A DNA stretch of 64,000 bases. It comes from Epiperipatus broadwayi (Eukaryota > Onychophora > Udeonychophora > Euonychophora > Peripatidae). The notes under the pieces were generated by a model, which searched no databases, was not told the origin of the DNA, and worked only from the letters and a program-made list of their open reading frames with translations. A program made the position numbers and the translations under genes. The stretch covers positions 23,454,900-23,518,899 of the forward strand of contig JAQFVV010012394.1 in assembly GCA_028023455.1 (NCBI GenBank), given 5' to 3'. Below are positions 21,201 through 31,690 of this stretch, one piece after another (positions within the stretch are counted from its first letter, which is position 1; each line of letters begins with the position of its first letter).

Positions 21201-24079
21201 TTAATCAATATTATAAGCTTTTATATTTCATTAATCTTATTTTATAATTAAAACTAACCTTTTTATATTAGTTTATTTATTTTATATTTGTAAAAATGTA
21301 TATTGTGTTTATTTTATCAAATTGAATTGAATCCTAGATATCTATAAAATGTTACAAATATTTCAAATTCTTTATTAAAGTTCATTTTCTTCAACAAATC
21401 AGTTGGTAACATTTTATATTTATCTTTTAATCAATGTACACTTGAGAATCAATTATTTAAACAATGTAATATTTTTTAAGAAATATTTTGTAAAAGTTTA
21501 TACCAAATATGTTTGAAAGTCATTGTACCAAATTTTTCTGAATAAAATCTACATTTTGTTAATCTAAACCATAATTAAATAGATTTTGTTAGTACAATGA
21601 CTGATAAACTTAATATGCTTGTTGTTGTTTTTTTTTAATTAGCAAATCAACCCTTGGGGCATGTTCATGCAGAGTTAGAGATTTTCCCTTCAAAGTGGCA
21701 CCAACCTCACAGAACTGCTAAGAGCAGTTACAATTGGTGGAGATCAGTGTAGATTTAATCCTTTAGATAAGACCAGAACAGATAAATAGTGGAAAATTTA
21801 ATTAATAATTATTATTGAGTTTACTGAAGAGAAGTGATTAATCTATATATATCGTGCCTAAAGAAATGACGGGGTGAAAAGATCAGTCATTTGCTTCTCA
21901 GAGGTCTGTTCCACCAGCCCATCCATGCCTTTCCAGTGCTTTAAACATCTAGCCAGAGACTGTCTGTGTCGAGGAAGCCTGCAAATAATCTAACTGTATA
22001 AATGTCTGCTCCAGCCATGGAATGCGTACTGATTGATTCTGAGGTAACGTCCAATTTGCTGCAAGCCATTGATTCCATTTTACTTGTTTTCCAAATCAAT
22101 ACTAATTTATATTTTATATATCTGTGTGATGTTTATACGGCTTGGTTTAAAATGTGTCTTTTAATTTTATTCAATGTAAAATATCAATTCTTATAAAATT
22201 TTACATTATTTTGATGCGGCAAATTAAATTAATTTTTGTCGGTTTGTTTAGATTATTTGACTTACTGAAATGGCCAACTACAAAATTCAATGAGCTATTA
22301 ACTTTAAATCCTCCCCCTGTTATTTTTTTTTTTTTAATTTAAAAATCATTACAAGAAGACTTCCTTCCGTAAATTAATTAATAGAAAGCTCATTTAGTTT
22401 TGTAGCTCATATATAAATTTATTTGAATGATTGAAATTATTTTAAAAGTATCTTACTATTACCTCCAATTTAAAATAGCCCTGTAATTATTTCTGAAAGA
22501 ATAAATAATTTTAGTGAATCAATTAAGTAAAATTTATCATAGAATTTTATCAATCTATATATTTCATACATATATTTTATTTATCAGAAAATATTAAAAT
22601 TATGCTTTACAATTTATTAGTTTGATATTTAATGCCCGTCTATGTTAATTAAAAACAGTCTTATTTTGTAATCTTTTATAAATTATTTAAGAACTTATTA
22701 ATAAATGAAATATTTGTGAAGTGTGGTAAACAATTTATATTTTAGTTAACTCTTTTTTCTTTATTTATATATTATATTTATGATTCATTCATTAGTGGAC
22801 TAAGGTTTGTGGGGACTTTCTATCGATGTCAGGGAAGATTATTTTAATCAGGAATTCATTTATTAATTTTGCTAGTGATACATTATCTATATATATGTCT
22901 AAGGCATTATGTATTTATAGCTACAACTTATTCATTTAGTATTAGTATTTTGCTTTGCTACTTACTCACCAGGACCTTCGGAAATTTTTGACCAGTCTGG
23001 TCTTTCACACTCCCTCAAAGTAGACGTAGTTCATATGAAGGGATCTTTTCAGGCATTGCCATTTAAAATGTGTATGGAAGCCCAGCACATCAAAAATCTT
23101 TTATTATTATTCAGAGATATGCTTTGGCTAGAGGGCCAACATTTCTCTTATCTACCTGTACATATCAGGAATTTCCTTTAGCAAAGCCACCTCATTTATT
23201 TTTGTTGTAATCTATAATAGCATATTGCCTTCTTCATCATTTTATATCTTTATTTAGCTAACCTGAAACGCTCTCTGCCATGATAGCACATCCTTCACAA
23301 ACAAATTTTGTAATTAATTAAATCTGACTGTATAATTGTCAATTATCTATTTAAGAACTATTTTGCTTCCCACACTCATTATATTTAAATGATTTTAAAT
23401 GTAATAGTATTTTAAATGCCCATCTTTCATATTTTATAATATATATATATAACAAATTTATTTGTAATATCTTATTTTATTGCTGATTGGTTTTTGGCTG
23501 ACCAATTAACAAACTTTACATTGTTTGTCAAAGCCACATCAAAACGAATTAAAGAAAATAACCAAGTTGTATAAACAAAGACTACTTATTTTGTACTAAA
23601 TTCTTTAATAAATTCCTATAATATTGTTATTTAAATAAGCTTAATTTGTCATCACTCCCAATCTCTAAGGTTAATTACTCTATTTGTTTATAATATTTAT
23701 TTGATGTAAATTCACTTCTTTATAATGTTGCCATAAAGAATTATCATTATTACGGTTCAAACCATTAGTAATCGATCAAACCATATCTGTACCGTTCTGC
23801 AATCGTCAGAATCCATTAAATCATTGATTTTTCATATAAACCCTCATTATTTTGAGTCTCTATGTGAACCATGACCTCCAGCCGGGACGGAATAAAACCA
23901 AGCACTGCTAGTGTCATCACAAACGTTATCCATTAGTCAGAGAGGTAATAATTTAGGCAAATAGGTTAGGATTCATCCTTGTCCTGACATATGTATCTTG
24001 TGCATGGTTGGATTCAAGGTACTTTTGCTTGGATTATTGGTCTTGTTGAATGAATACACGATTTTTACCGGCACAAAGC
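21201..24079. other. Anonymous AT-rich DNA
   Basis: No gene is supported. Less AT-rich islands occur at about 21640-22080, 22970-23220 and 23750-24060, but none shows a convincing reading frame with splice sites or a known repeat end. ORFs at 22002-22342 are hydrophobic AT-driven translations. Confidence 0.4.
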
Positions 24080-24410
24080 AAATGAGCTTGCATTGAAAAC
24101 ATTATTGAGTTTTCATTTTGAATTCATAGCTTCATAGTTAATGAAAAAGTAAAAGAGAGCTGCTGGAGGGTTGCATTAGATTCTAAGATCTAGGTGCAGT
24201 GCTCTCAGATCCAAGATTATTTACTAATGAAAGCCACAAACTAGAAACTAATCTGAGGATAATGAATATGTCAGTAGTCAGATTTTCCTTTTTGCACCCA
24301 TTGATTCTTCTGACTGCACTGGGTGGCATTACTGTGTGGAGGGTTTTGCTTCTGTTTTAAGAGCTTGTGTAAGCAAAGGAAATCATGTGATGTTTAGTAG
24401 TCTCTATCAT
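24080..24410 (+). repeat. Hammerhead-repeat copy, sense orientation
   Basis: Near-complete unit from ATGAGCTTGCATTGAAAACA to ATCATGTGATGTTTAGTAG. The core region at 24217-24259 reads CTAATGA (G5 changed) and CTAGAAACTAATC, so catalysis is unlikely. The 5' part gives the best view of the sequence upstream of the core in this family. Confidence 0.75.
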
Positions 24411-25204
24411 GATAGCTCAAAATGAAATGTTTTATCTCAGTTTAGATCTATTTGAAAGTTTAATGGTTTCATTTTATTCATAAATATGACTTTTTAAAAA
24501 TGATTGTGGCACATTCCTGTGTAAATCCATCTAGTTCATATTAATTAAAAATTATTTTAATACAATCATGCAGATCAAAAGTTCCATATATGGCTATTTA
24601 TACAAATTTAATTATGGATTACTTATGTTGTTTTTTTAAAATCTGGATTTGACTTTCGTATCTCCTTCCTCTTCTACACATAGTGGAATTCTTCACTTTC
24701 TTATCCTAGATCACTTTTGAGCATTTTCCAATTCATCCATTACTACCTTTTTTAATGTCATTCTTTTTTTTGCCTTTGATCTAAACAATATATTTGCCAA
24801 AATATTAGATTATAATTCTTTATTACCCTGTTGCTCTAATTATTTTGGGGCCAAAAACATATATACATTATTTTAAAAAAAAACTGGGAAAAGATTCTTA
24901 ATTACACTTTTTTTTCCAGAATAATTTATACTGTTAACAATACTTGTAATAAATTAAAGATAAAATAAACATTTTCTAAGGCTTTTTCAACAGTTCACCA
25001 TAGAGCAATGTTGAAAGATATGGCACTCGTTTCCCAGCTTACTAATTTCTGGGTGCATAATGTTTTATCAGTTTATCATTCCACCTTCAAGTTAAGAATA
25101 ATTGGATTATATTTTTTAAACACTACTGGATGATTAGTTGAATTTGTTATTGGCTGTCAATATAAAAGAAAAATCCATAGTTTGATAGAAGTTTGAAAGA
25201 ATTT
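24411..25204. other. Anonymous AT-rich DNA
   Basis: No supported gene or repeat boundary. Confidence 0.4.
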
Positions 25205-25207
25205 TGT

Positions 25208-25275
25208 AAGTTGATCTGCTGTTAGATTCAAACCCAGATTGTAAAGCACAAAATCATTGCACCACAAGGACTTCA
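25208..25275 (-). repeat. tRNA-like / SINE fragment
   Basis: On the minus strand CTTGTGGTGCAATGATTTTG is followed by CTGGGTTTGAATCTAACAG, an arrangement like polymerase III A and B boxes about 30-40 bp apart. No tail or target duplication was found. It could be a distinct SINE family from the one at 31568. Confidence 0.35.
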
Positions 25276-25689
25276 TACGTATTTCTAATAAGTGACGATT
25301 TACATTTTCTTAACTTCATGATTTTCTTAAATTGCATTTTAAAAAATAAAATTATTTTTCAAAAATTTTTTTATTTTAATTAATTTAATAAAATAAATTT
25401 AAAAATTTTAAGTGAAAGCTAACAAATCTTAGCTATTAATAAGACAGCAAGACAAGAACATATTCACAAGTCATATAGTTTTCTATACTTAACCTTAAAG
25501 AGAATAAACCAATAAAATATCACGACTATAGTCACATGACTTCAGCTTACAAATTTCTGCTTTAGCAGTATACATGCTATATTTTACTGATTTATATTAA
25601 AATTTAGCCACAAGATAGAAATGCTTATAGTTGTTAAGAAAACTAAGGATGCCACAATATACAGAAACTAAACTGTTTTCAGATCTGTA

Positions 25690-25990
25690 TGTCTATATAA
25701 GCAGTTGGCTAAGATTGAAAACATTTACATGTTTTTCAGTTTAGACTGACAACTTGATACCCTCACAGAAAAGTAAATAATGGTTGCATGAGAATAGATG
25801 CATTACATTCTAAAGGTTCAGGTTCACTTTTATAAGAGACAAAGGTCCTCATTAATGAAATCCATAAGCTTGAACTTAGTCTGGGGATACTGAATAGGAC
25901 AGAGCGGGATGAGATATATTAAGTACTAGTATCTTGAATCTATTAGTTACTAAAAATTTACAGTAGGTGGCATAAAGGTGGTGAAACAAA
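25690..25990 (+). repeat. Hammerhead-repeat copy, strongly diverged
   Basis: Order of phrases is conserved (TATATAAGCAGTTGGCTAAG, GATTGAAAACATTT, TCCTCATTAATGAAATCCAT, TTAGTCTGGGGATA, then a decayed 3' part). The core block at 25845-25885 reads TTAATGA and TGAACTTAGTC, so it is an old dead copy. Confidence 0.6.
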
Positions 25991-25999
25991 AATGTATGC

Positions 26000-26640
26000 T
26001 ACTTACATGAGTATTGTGAATTTGATATCTCTACTGGTATTCAAAAATTTCACTGCAACAGCATAATTTTAATCTCATTGAATATTGTGCACATTTCAAC
26101 AATTTTATTTTTGATTTTTTTTATTGACCATACTGATTAGGCTTAAGAACTGATAAATTTAAATTAAGAGCCCTGTTAAATAACTATTTTTGTGTCTGTT
26201 TCTAATAGTCCCAATAGTTTTTATAAAAGCTCTTTTTGTTTCTTGAACATTGAATCTCTTAGCCTGACTATTGCTCTTAAAATGCAATAGTGGGCTGAAC
26301 ACTTGCTCTATACTATTGAATTTTAAAAATCTCACACATTTCACTTTCTCAGCAAAAAAACTTTTATTACAGTTTCGACTGTACCATGCAGTCTTCATCA
26401 GATCTTAATCTATTCTTTCAAGTGTCCTTCATTTTACTCTATTAATTGTTGGAACAAAATTTATTTTAATAAATTTACTATAAAAGTTGCGATATTATAT
26501 GACACTATAGTTTTATTTAGCCATAAGATGCAAATAGTTTTCTCAGTGCTTCAATGGATATTGTGGCATGGAGTGATATGACTTTAATGATTTTCAGACT
26601 GTTTTCTGTCTACCAGTCTGTATAGTGTTTCAAACACTTT
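26000..26640. other. Unassigned repeat-like DNA with a CTGATGA/GAAAC hairpin on the minus strand
   Basis: At 26370-26403 the minus strand reads CTGATGA, A, the stem GACTG-CATGGTA-CAGTC, then GAAAC. This is hammerhead-like, but with one extra A before stem II and no evident stem III or stem I, so I do not call it a ribozyme. The ORF at 26159-26398 is probably incidental. Confidence 0.35.
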
Positions 26641-26948
26641 TGCTTTATGGCAGAGAAAGTTTTCATAATAATTAATGATCCCTAAAAACGATTATAGTGA
26701 TTTTTTATTTATGACATATATACCTCCTTAATTGTTTCAACTATTTATTTTGTTAGATGTATGTCTTTGGCATCTATTTTATATCCAAGTAATTCAAGCC
26801 TCATACGTGCATTTTTCTAGATGTATCTTAATACTTGAAGCATTGAAATTGTCTGTTTTCTGATGGATGTCCAAATTTGTTCTGGTATCTTGGCTTTCAA
26901 CAGAAATTTAGCAAAATACAGTAGTATCCCACGTATTTTGCTACCAGG

Positions 26949-27300
26949 TTAATTGACCACACTGAATGTTGTTGAAGGGACTGGTATCACAAAGAAAGAC
27001 AGGTGGTTCATTAAAAAAAAAACTTTGTGTGTGATGATCATTAATGATCTTGCAGACTGGTTATCTATTGGAATTTTCTGCATACTTAAGGTAAATTTTT
27101 GTGAAGGTTCCTCTCCAGAAAATGTGAAAATGATCTGCTTAACTAATGGTGAAGGATAATTATTGATTGACAATGCTTTGATGATAGGGAATTAATAATC
27201 ACCACAGATTTTCAGATAGCCAATACTTTTTATGATAGCTGCAACTGGAGTATCCCATTATGACAAGGTTATTGGCTAATGACTCCACCATCCAACCCCT
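26949..27300 (-). pseudogene. Ty3/gypsy reverse transcriptase, fingers-palm part
   Basis: Minus-strand translation reads WDTPVAAIIKS, then LKICGDY (family RLCGDY), ALSINNYPSPLVKQI (family ...YPLP...), and KFTLSMQKIPIDNQS (family KLDLS-AYQQI--DE-S). Next come ITHKVFFLMNHLSF (family TH-GLY--NRLPFG) and a Pro-Ser-Thr-Thr-Phe end (family AP--FQ). The Asp of the LDLS motif is replaced here (TLS), so it would be inactive. Further RT sequence with a LLGYKIDAKDIH-like phrase continues at about 26750-26830 after frame breaks. Confidence 0.75.
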
Positions 27301-27379
27301 TGTCCATCTCAGCTTCCATTTTAACTTCAAAGAAATATGAAAAAGCTCTGCAGTAACAATTTATCGGCTTTGCCTCTTT

Positions 27380-27790
27380 ACTTAATTGCATGTAAACAGG
27401 CTACCCTAAGTATAGACTCAGTTTATCATCAAAGATATCTTAGTAATCCCTTTTTAATTTTGTTTTGTTTGTGATTTGTTTCATTTTAATCACAGCGTAG
27501 CCTAAATGATTGAACCAGTCATGGTCCAGCAAACACAATGATGGGTAAATAAATAATTTTATAAGCTTTTGTATCTTTTACTCTTATTTCATCTAAGAGT
27601 AGAATTTGGTTGCCTTGGTAATGAATACTCATTTCACTATTAAGTTCCAGCCAATGATTATTTTTTTAGTGGTGGCAGCCCAAGTATTTTTTGATACAGT
27701 GGATACTACAGATTTGGTATCCAACTCCATTGTTATTAGAGTATCATTGATTGTATTTCATACTTGGGAGAAATGAATCAGTGCCATTCA
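27380..27790 (-). pseudogene. Ty3/gypsy protease and linker remnant
   Basis: MELDTKSVVSTVS (about 27735) aligns with the retroviral-type aspartic protease start, where the family has DTG; the Gly is replaced by Lys here. Further on, LLDHDWFNHLGY (family LLGRDWL) and a KLSLYLG segment (family ELG-LKG) lead into the RT. Stops are present. Confidence 0.6.
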
Positions 27791-28039
27791 TAGTATTGAT
27801 TTTGTAGGATTTTGCTTTCACTCTTTAGGTTTTTAGAAGATTCATACTGTTCTGTTAGTCTTACTTTTTTTATTTTTTTTAAACATGCTATTTTGATATG
27901 TCTGGTCCAATTACAGTATTTATAAACTAGACCTAGGAGGACATTTTGAATGTGCTTAGGTCAGAATTTCTCATTTATTCTGGGTTGTGTTTAATTTTAG
28001 TTGAAGATTTCTTTTATGATCAATTGGGTATTCATCTGA

Positions 28040-28260
28040 TCCCAGATTTCTAACTGAAAGACAGCCTCTTTTAGCAGAGCTACCTGACTGACTGTAGAAT
28101 CAGTTAGAGTAACCCCGAAGCTGCAGAATTAAAAATGGTGTTTGATTTTCATTATCAGCTTGAAATTAAGGCTATGATCTTTCATTCTGCAAATGAAATC
28201 ATCCCTCAATGCTTTATTAAAAAAGTCTTTGAAACCGCAGCTCAGCATTAGCTTCCTAGG
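28040..28260 (-). pseudogene. Ty3/gypsy gag fragment
   Basis: The phrase CGFKDFFNKALRDDFICRMK resembles gypsy gag (CNFG-FL--ALRD--VCGL). It is followed by a SLNFKLI segment and, after frame breaks, SQVALLKEAVFQLE, like the AL-IA-G-E region. It lies upstream of the protease remnant, as expected. No zinc knuckle was found in between. Confidence 0.6.
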
Positions 28261-28299
28261 TTTTGTGGGAAAATACGAAAAGAGGGCAGCACTGCTTAA

Positions 28300-28615
28300 G
28301 AATATATTGCCTGGAAGCAGAAAGAGTACAAACAATGAAGTTGTGGAGAATAAATATGAACAAAGTGATTATACAGAAAGTGAGTTACTGTTTTTTTATG
28401 CTAGGTTTGGGAAAAGATAATGGGGATTTAGATGTAAAGGCCATGGAGTTGACAAAGATTTATGTTGTGGAAATGGGATGGAGCAGGATAGAGAAGAATA
28501 TGGGAAAACTTAGGGTGGGGAGTGGAAAGGGAAGTTAAAGTGGCTAACAGGTTTCTCTGGGCATAGTTGCTGAGAGATTCCTGACTCTGTATAAGGAGAA
28601 GTCACAGTGTATTAC
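28300..28615 (+). mobile_element. CR1-type LINE, 3'-end fragment
   Basis: About 315 bp match the last part of ORF2 and the 3' tail of the 12.9-17.57 kb element. They share TATGAACAAAGTGATTATAC and AGAAAGTGAGTTA, and later GGCTAACAGGTTT-TCTGGGCATA. A run of ACCTCACATCACAAC closes it. It is a typical short 5'-truncated insertion, with two overlapping frames open only by chance. Confidence 0.8.
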
Positions 28616-29320
28616 CTCACATCACAACAGATTTAGGCAAATTTGTTTTGTATGAATATAGAATTGGAATGTATACTGTGACTTACATATTGAAATACAT
28701 ACCAGTGACTTACATACTGAAATACATACCAGAAATATAAAAATGTTAGAGAGAATTATAGTTTTTGGTGTAAGAAACTATTTATTTGACATTAAGAATG
28801 TCAAAAAATGAAAATGTGATTTAAATAATTCACTTTTATTATAAAAAGATTGCTTGACAACAGATTTTGATTGTTAAAAAAAATAATAATAATAATATTG
28901 GTTTGTTTTATAAACCTATCTTGCCTTGAGATTATTAGCTTTATGATCGAAATAATATATGGTTTCAGGCAGTTTGAAAAGTATAATTGATTATGCTTTC
29001 AGATTAGGTTATATTGGTCTGTTTAATGAATTTGATTTAAACTTCTCTTAATTAATAATCTCACTCTCTTTAATCAAGTTGCAATATTTAGTGTCTATAT
29101 AAACACATTAGGCCATTGATAAAAGTGGCTATCTACCTTTATTGTAAAAAGGATGTTGCCTTGACAACAGATTAAGGTTGTTGATTATTATTGATATTGT
29201 TTAGGTGTGGATTGCTTTCATGTATTTATATATAACAAAATAGAAATTAAAATATATACCTTAAAGTGTCTACAATAGTAGTATAATAATGTTTTGGATA
29301 AATCTAATTATTTAAAATAT
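28616..29320. other. Anonymous AT-rich DNA
   Basis: A short direct duplication (GTGACTTACATA-TGAAATACATACCAG, near 28678-28735) is the only structure noticed. Confidence 0.45.
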
Positions 29321-29338
29321 TTATTAATATATAATAAA
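29321..29338 (+). repeat. 18-bp target-site duplication, left copy
   Basis: TTATTAATATATAATAAA is exactly repeated at 30143-30160 and brackets the 804-bp insertion. It is AT-rich, so the exact boundary may be off by a few bases. Confidence 0.75.
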
Positions 29339-30142
29339 TTGTTTTTCTCTTCACTAGTGAAAATTGTAATTATAAAGATACGACTTTTTTTTTTTATAGT
29401 GAAGCTATAGTTATATGAATAATGTATAATAGGTCTGCTTAGCGCTTTCAAGATTCAATGTTGGAATCTGATGCTCATAGCTTTATGAATGAAGACTGTT
29501 GTGATTATGCAAATGAGTTTGAATTTTTAATTAGTCCATTGTTTGGAGAAAGCAAAGCATGCCTCTCTTCTATTAATGACACTAATATCACTTGCTATGT
29601 AGAAAGCTTCTTTAACTTTTCTTTTGGCATCATTCTTCTCTATACAAATTATTTGGTCTATAAAATGGCATGCCCTCAATTAGGCTGCCATGCATTCTAC
29701 TATGGTGAGACTCGGGCTAACCTTAATACAAGAATTTACCAACACAGGTATGTATACAACAGGGTTAAAAATAAAAAATGAAGGAACATCAGTATTCTGG
29801 AACCACCAAGCAACTACAGGCCATGTATTCAAACCCAGTTCTGCCCAAATAATTTGTACAGAGAAGAGTGATGTCAAAAGAAAAGTTAAAGAAGCTTTCT
29901 ACATAGCAAATGATATTAGTGCCATTAATAGAAGAGAGGCATGCTTTGCTCTCTCCAAACAATGGACTAACTAATTAAAAATTCAAACTCATTTGCATAA
30001 TCACAACAGTCTTCATTCACAAAGCTATGAGTATGAGATTCCAACATTGAATCTCGAAAGCGCTAAGCAGACCTATTATACATTATTCATATAATTATAG
30101 CTTCACTATTTAATGCTGGGAGAAAAAGTCGCATATTTATAA
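29339..30142. mobile_element. Penelope-like element 3' end with long inverted arms and GIY-YIG domain
   Basis: Left arm about 29369-29660 and right arm about 29845-30142 are reverse complements over roughly 280 bp with few mismatches. They share, for example, GGTCTGCTTAGCGCTTTC and its complement. Between them lies the GIY-YIG domain start, and the right arm contains the end of the same coding sequence, so the left arm is an inverted copy of the coding end plus 3' region. An 18-bp duplication flanks the whole. Inverted terminal copies are a known Penelope feature. No RT domain is present. Confidence 0.8.
29660..29974 (+). pseudogene. GIY-YIG endonuclease of a Penelope-like element (frameshifted)
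   Basis: The first frame reads MACPQLGCHAFYYGETRANL followed by NTRIYQH (to about 29745). This contains the Y-x-G-E-T...R-x-x-x-H pattern of the second half of a GIY-YIG fold, including the conserved Arg. A one-base frameshift near 29745 moves the reading to TGLKIKNEGTSVFWNHQATT and GHVFKPSSAQI. Then come a Lys-rich KRKVKEAFYI, AINRREACFALSKQW and a stop at 29972. The AINR-E...LS--W end is typical of PLE proteins. The known role is to nick target DNA for PLE integration. With the frameshift and no RT it is inactive on its own. Identification as PLE rests on motif order. Confidence 0.75.
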
Positions 30143-30160
30143 TTATTAATATATAATAAA
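30143..30160 (+). repeat. 18-bp target-site duplication, right copy
   Basis: Exact repeat of 29321-29338. Confidence 0.75.
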
Positions 30161-30285
30161 GTGGGCTTTTGTAAATCAAAAATAAATTGGCCATCAAATG
30201 TGTTATAAAAGTCTTTATTAATTGCGATTGTTAATTTCCCATTTCAATAGTTTTATATTAAAAACATTATTTAAATTATATCCTG

Positions 30286-30816
30286 AGGTGATAATCGATC
30301 AACAACTGAATATACATCTACTGTATATATTGAATAAACAAACACTCAGAGTAAGAAAACTTAACAACTAGAGTTTATTATACTCTGAATATAAGTATAT
30401 AAACAGATAAATATACATCTTAAGCATAACACTTATTCCAAAACTAAACACAATTTTAAATGTACTTAGATTATTCTTTTAATTCTTTGCACTGCATTAG
30501 TCTCATATTTAATACCTGATACAATTATTATGATTACTTCTATTTTTAATCCATTTTTATATTTCTCTTTTTTATATTTTCTGACCCTTTCTCCATTCTC
30601 TGCGTTTGTTGATTACTAATATTTAGTTCATTTCACATGATTTGCATAATGATTCAAATTAGAATATATTTGTTTATCTGCATATCAGCATATGATAATT
30701 TTCTTGAGGTTTTTATTAAACTACCTATCTGTTTATTATATGCACACTCAAACATGTAGATTTTATTTGCAAACTTTACAAATATATACATTAATTATTT
30801 AGTTAGATATTGTACA
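30286..30816 (-). repeat. 3' LTR of the Ty3/gypsy element
   Basis: On the minus strand the LTR starts TGTACAATATC at 30816, directly after a purine-rich GAGTGAGGGGAGG (30817-30829) that fits the polypurine tract priming plus-strand synthesis. Its other end is near TTATCA at about 30288, giving the usual TG...CA limits. It diverges strongly from its partner at 36757-37130, so the insertion is old. Confidence 0.65.
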
Positions 30817-30829
30817 CCTCCCCTCACTC
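30817..30829 (-). other. Polypurine tract of the Ty3/gypsy element
   Basis: GAGTGAGGGGAGG on the minus strand sits immediately 5' of the LTR start TGTACA, the expected place. Confidence 0.6.
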
Positions 30830-30934
30830 TAGAAAATAACTCTAAATGTAACTGCATACATAGTCTTTAAATCTTTCTAACTTTCCATGTTTTCGAGTTC
30901 ATCTAGGATGTGGTACCAGCTGTTCTTCCTCAAT

Positions 30935-31198
30935 CTATCCTGCACTGAATAATCCCATATTATTGATATGAAGATTCATACTTGAATAATATCCTTTTCT
31001 ATTTGCTGTTTTCTGAGCACCTCCTATTTGAATTTCTAATGATTCTCCATCACCATCATTGTCTTTTACAGGATGAGTCACACCAGCTACTGGAGAATTT
31101 GCTTTTCTATTTACTTGATTGAGTGGTTCACTTAAACAATTTCTAATATGATTGACATATCTTCTGATTTTATAATGCCTTCCAACTGTATCACTCAA
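30935..31198 (-). pseudogene. Ty3/gypsy pol C-terminal end (integrase tail)
   Basis: DTVGRHYKIRRYVNHIRNCL (31193-31134) fits the end of gypsy integrases, where a G--YRRH-D-LR phrase follows the beta-barrel domain. A Gly/Asn-rich tail then runs to the stop at 30935. The upstream coding part is duplicated (31084-31477), which destroys the frame. Confidence 0.55.
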
Positions 31199-31477
31199 TA
31201 GTTGAGTTCATTTGCCACCTTTAATACATCTCATATCCTTATCATTTCTCCAACAATTAAATTTACGTTTTCAAACATCAGCTACTGGAGAATTTGCTTT
31301 TCTATTTACTTGATTGAGTGGTTCACTTAAATAATTTCTATATGATTGACATACCTTCTGACTTTTATAATACCTTCCAACTGTATCACTCATAGTTGAG
31401 TGAGTTTTCCACCTTACTCTTTAATACATCCCATATCCTAATCATTTTTCCAACAATTAAATTTACGTTTTCAAACA
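31084..31477. repeat. About 195-bp tandem duplication inside the gypsy element
   Basis: 31084-31278 and 31279-31477 both start CAGCTACTGGAGAATTTGC and end TTTACGTTTTCAAACA, with scattered differences and small indels. The duplication covers the integrase-tail coding region. Confidence 0.85.
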
Positions 31478-31552
31478 ATTTTACATTTTCAAAATTCGTT
31501 TCCCTTTTCTCTCTTTCTAGAGTTCAATATTGATATGTGGGCTCTAGAGTTC

Positions 31553-31690
31553 AATATTGATATGTGGTGTTTTGCATTGGTGGTCGAGAGGTCAGCGTGA
31601 CTGCCTTGCATTTGCAGGCAGTTGCCTGGGTTGCGGGTTCATGTCCCGGCCGATGCTACGACACTTTAAAAAAAAAATATTGATATGTGG
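31553..31690 (+). repeat. 15-bp target-site duplication pair around a SINE
   Basis: AATATTGATATGTGG at 31553-31567 recurs exactly at 31676-31690, after the A-rich tail. An older extra copy of the same phrase at about 31526-31540 shows that the host sequence already had a local repeat. Confidence 0.85.
31568..31675 (+). mobile_element. tRNA-derived SINE, complete copy
   Basis: The 108-bp body begins near TGTTTTGCATTGG and has an A-box-like TGGTCGAGAGG. It then has a foldable CTGCC...GGCAG arm, a B-box-like GGGTTCATGTCCC, an acceptor-like CCGATGC that pairs with the opening GCATTGG, and an A-rich tail. Flanking 15-bp duplications show LINE-type retrotransposition. It is not a functional tRNA: the arms do not give a standard anticodon loop and the T arm has four pairs. 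Other copies lie at 55184-55285 and (fragment) 17585-17616. CR1- or RTE-type LINEs could supply the machinery (inference). Confidence 0.8.

Larger units (their letters stand above)
26640..28260 (-). mobile_element. Ty3/gypsy retrotransposon fragment (gag-protease-RT), no LTRs seen
   Basis: On the minus strand, read from 28260 down, the order is a gag C-terminal piece, a protease-like piece and reverse transcriptase. The order and the motifs are those of K02A2.6-like Ty3/gypsy elements. LTRs were not recognised at either end. The 5' side stops where a CR1 3' fragment begins, so it was truncated there. The copy is heavily mutated. Confidence 0.75.

Noticed and set aside
29398-29520. A protein-coding start upstream of the GIY-YIG domain (ORF from 29458)
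   Set aside because: This part is the reverse complement of the right arm, so the N-terminal reading is the antisense of the endonuclease end, not a real extension.
31568-31675. A functional tRNA gene
   Set aside because: A and B boxes and an acceptor-like stem exist, but the anticodon arm is non-standard, the T arm has only four pairs, and an A tail plus target duplication show it is a SINE.
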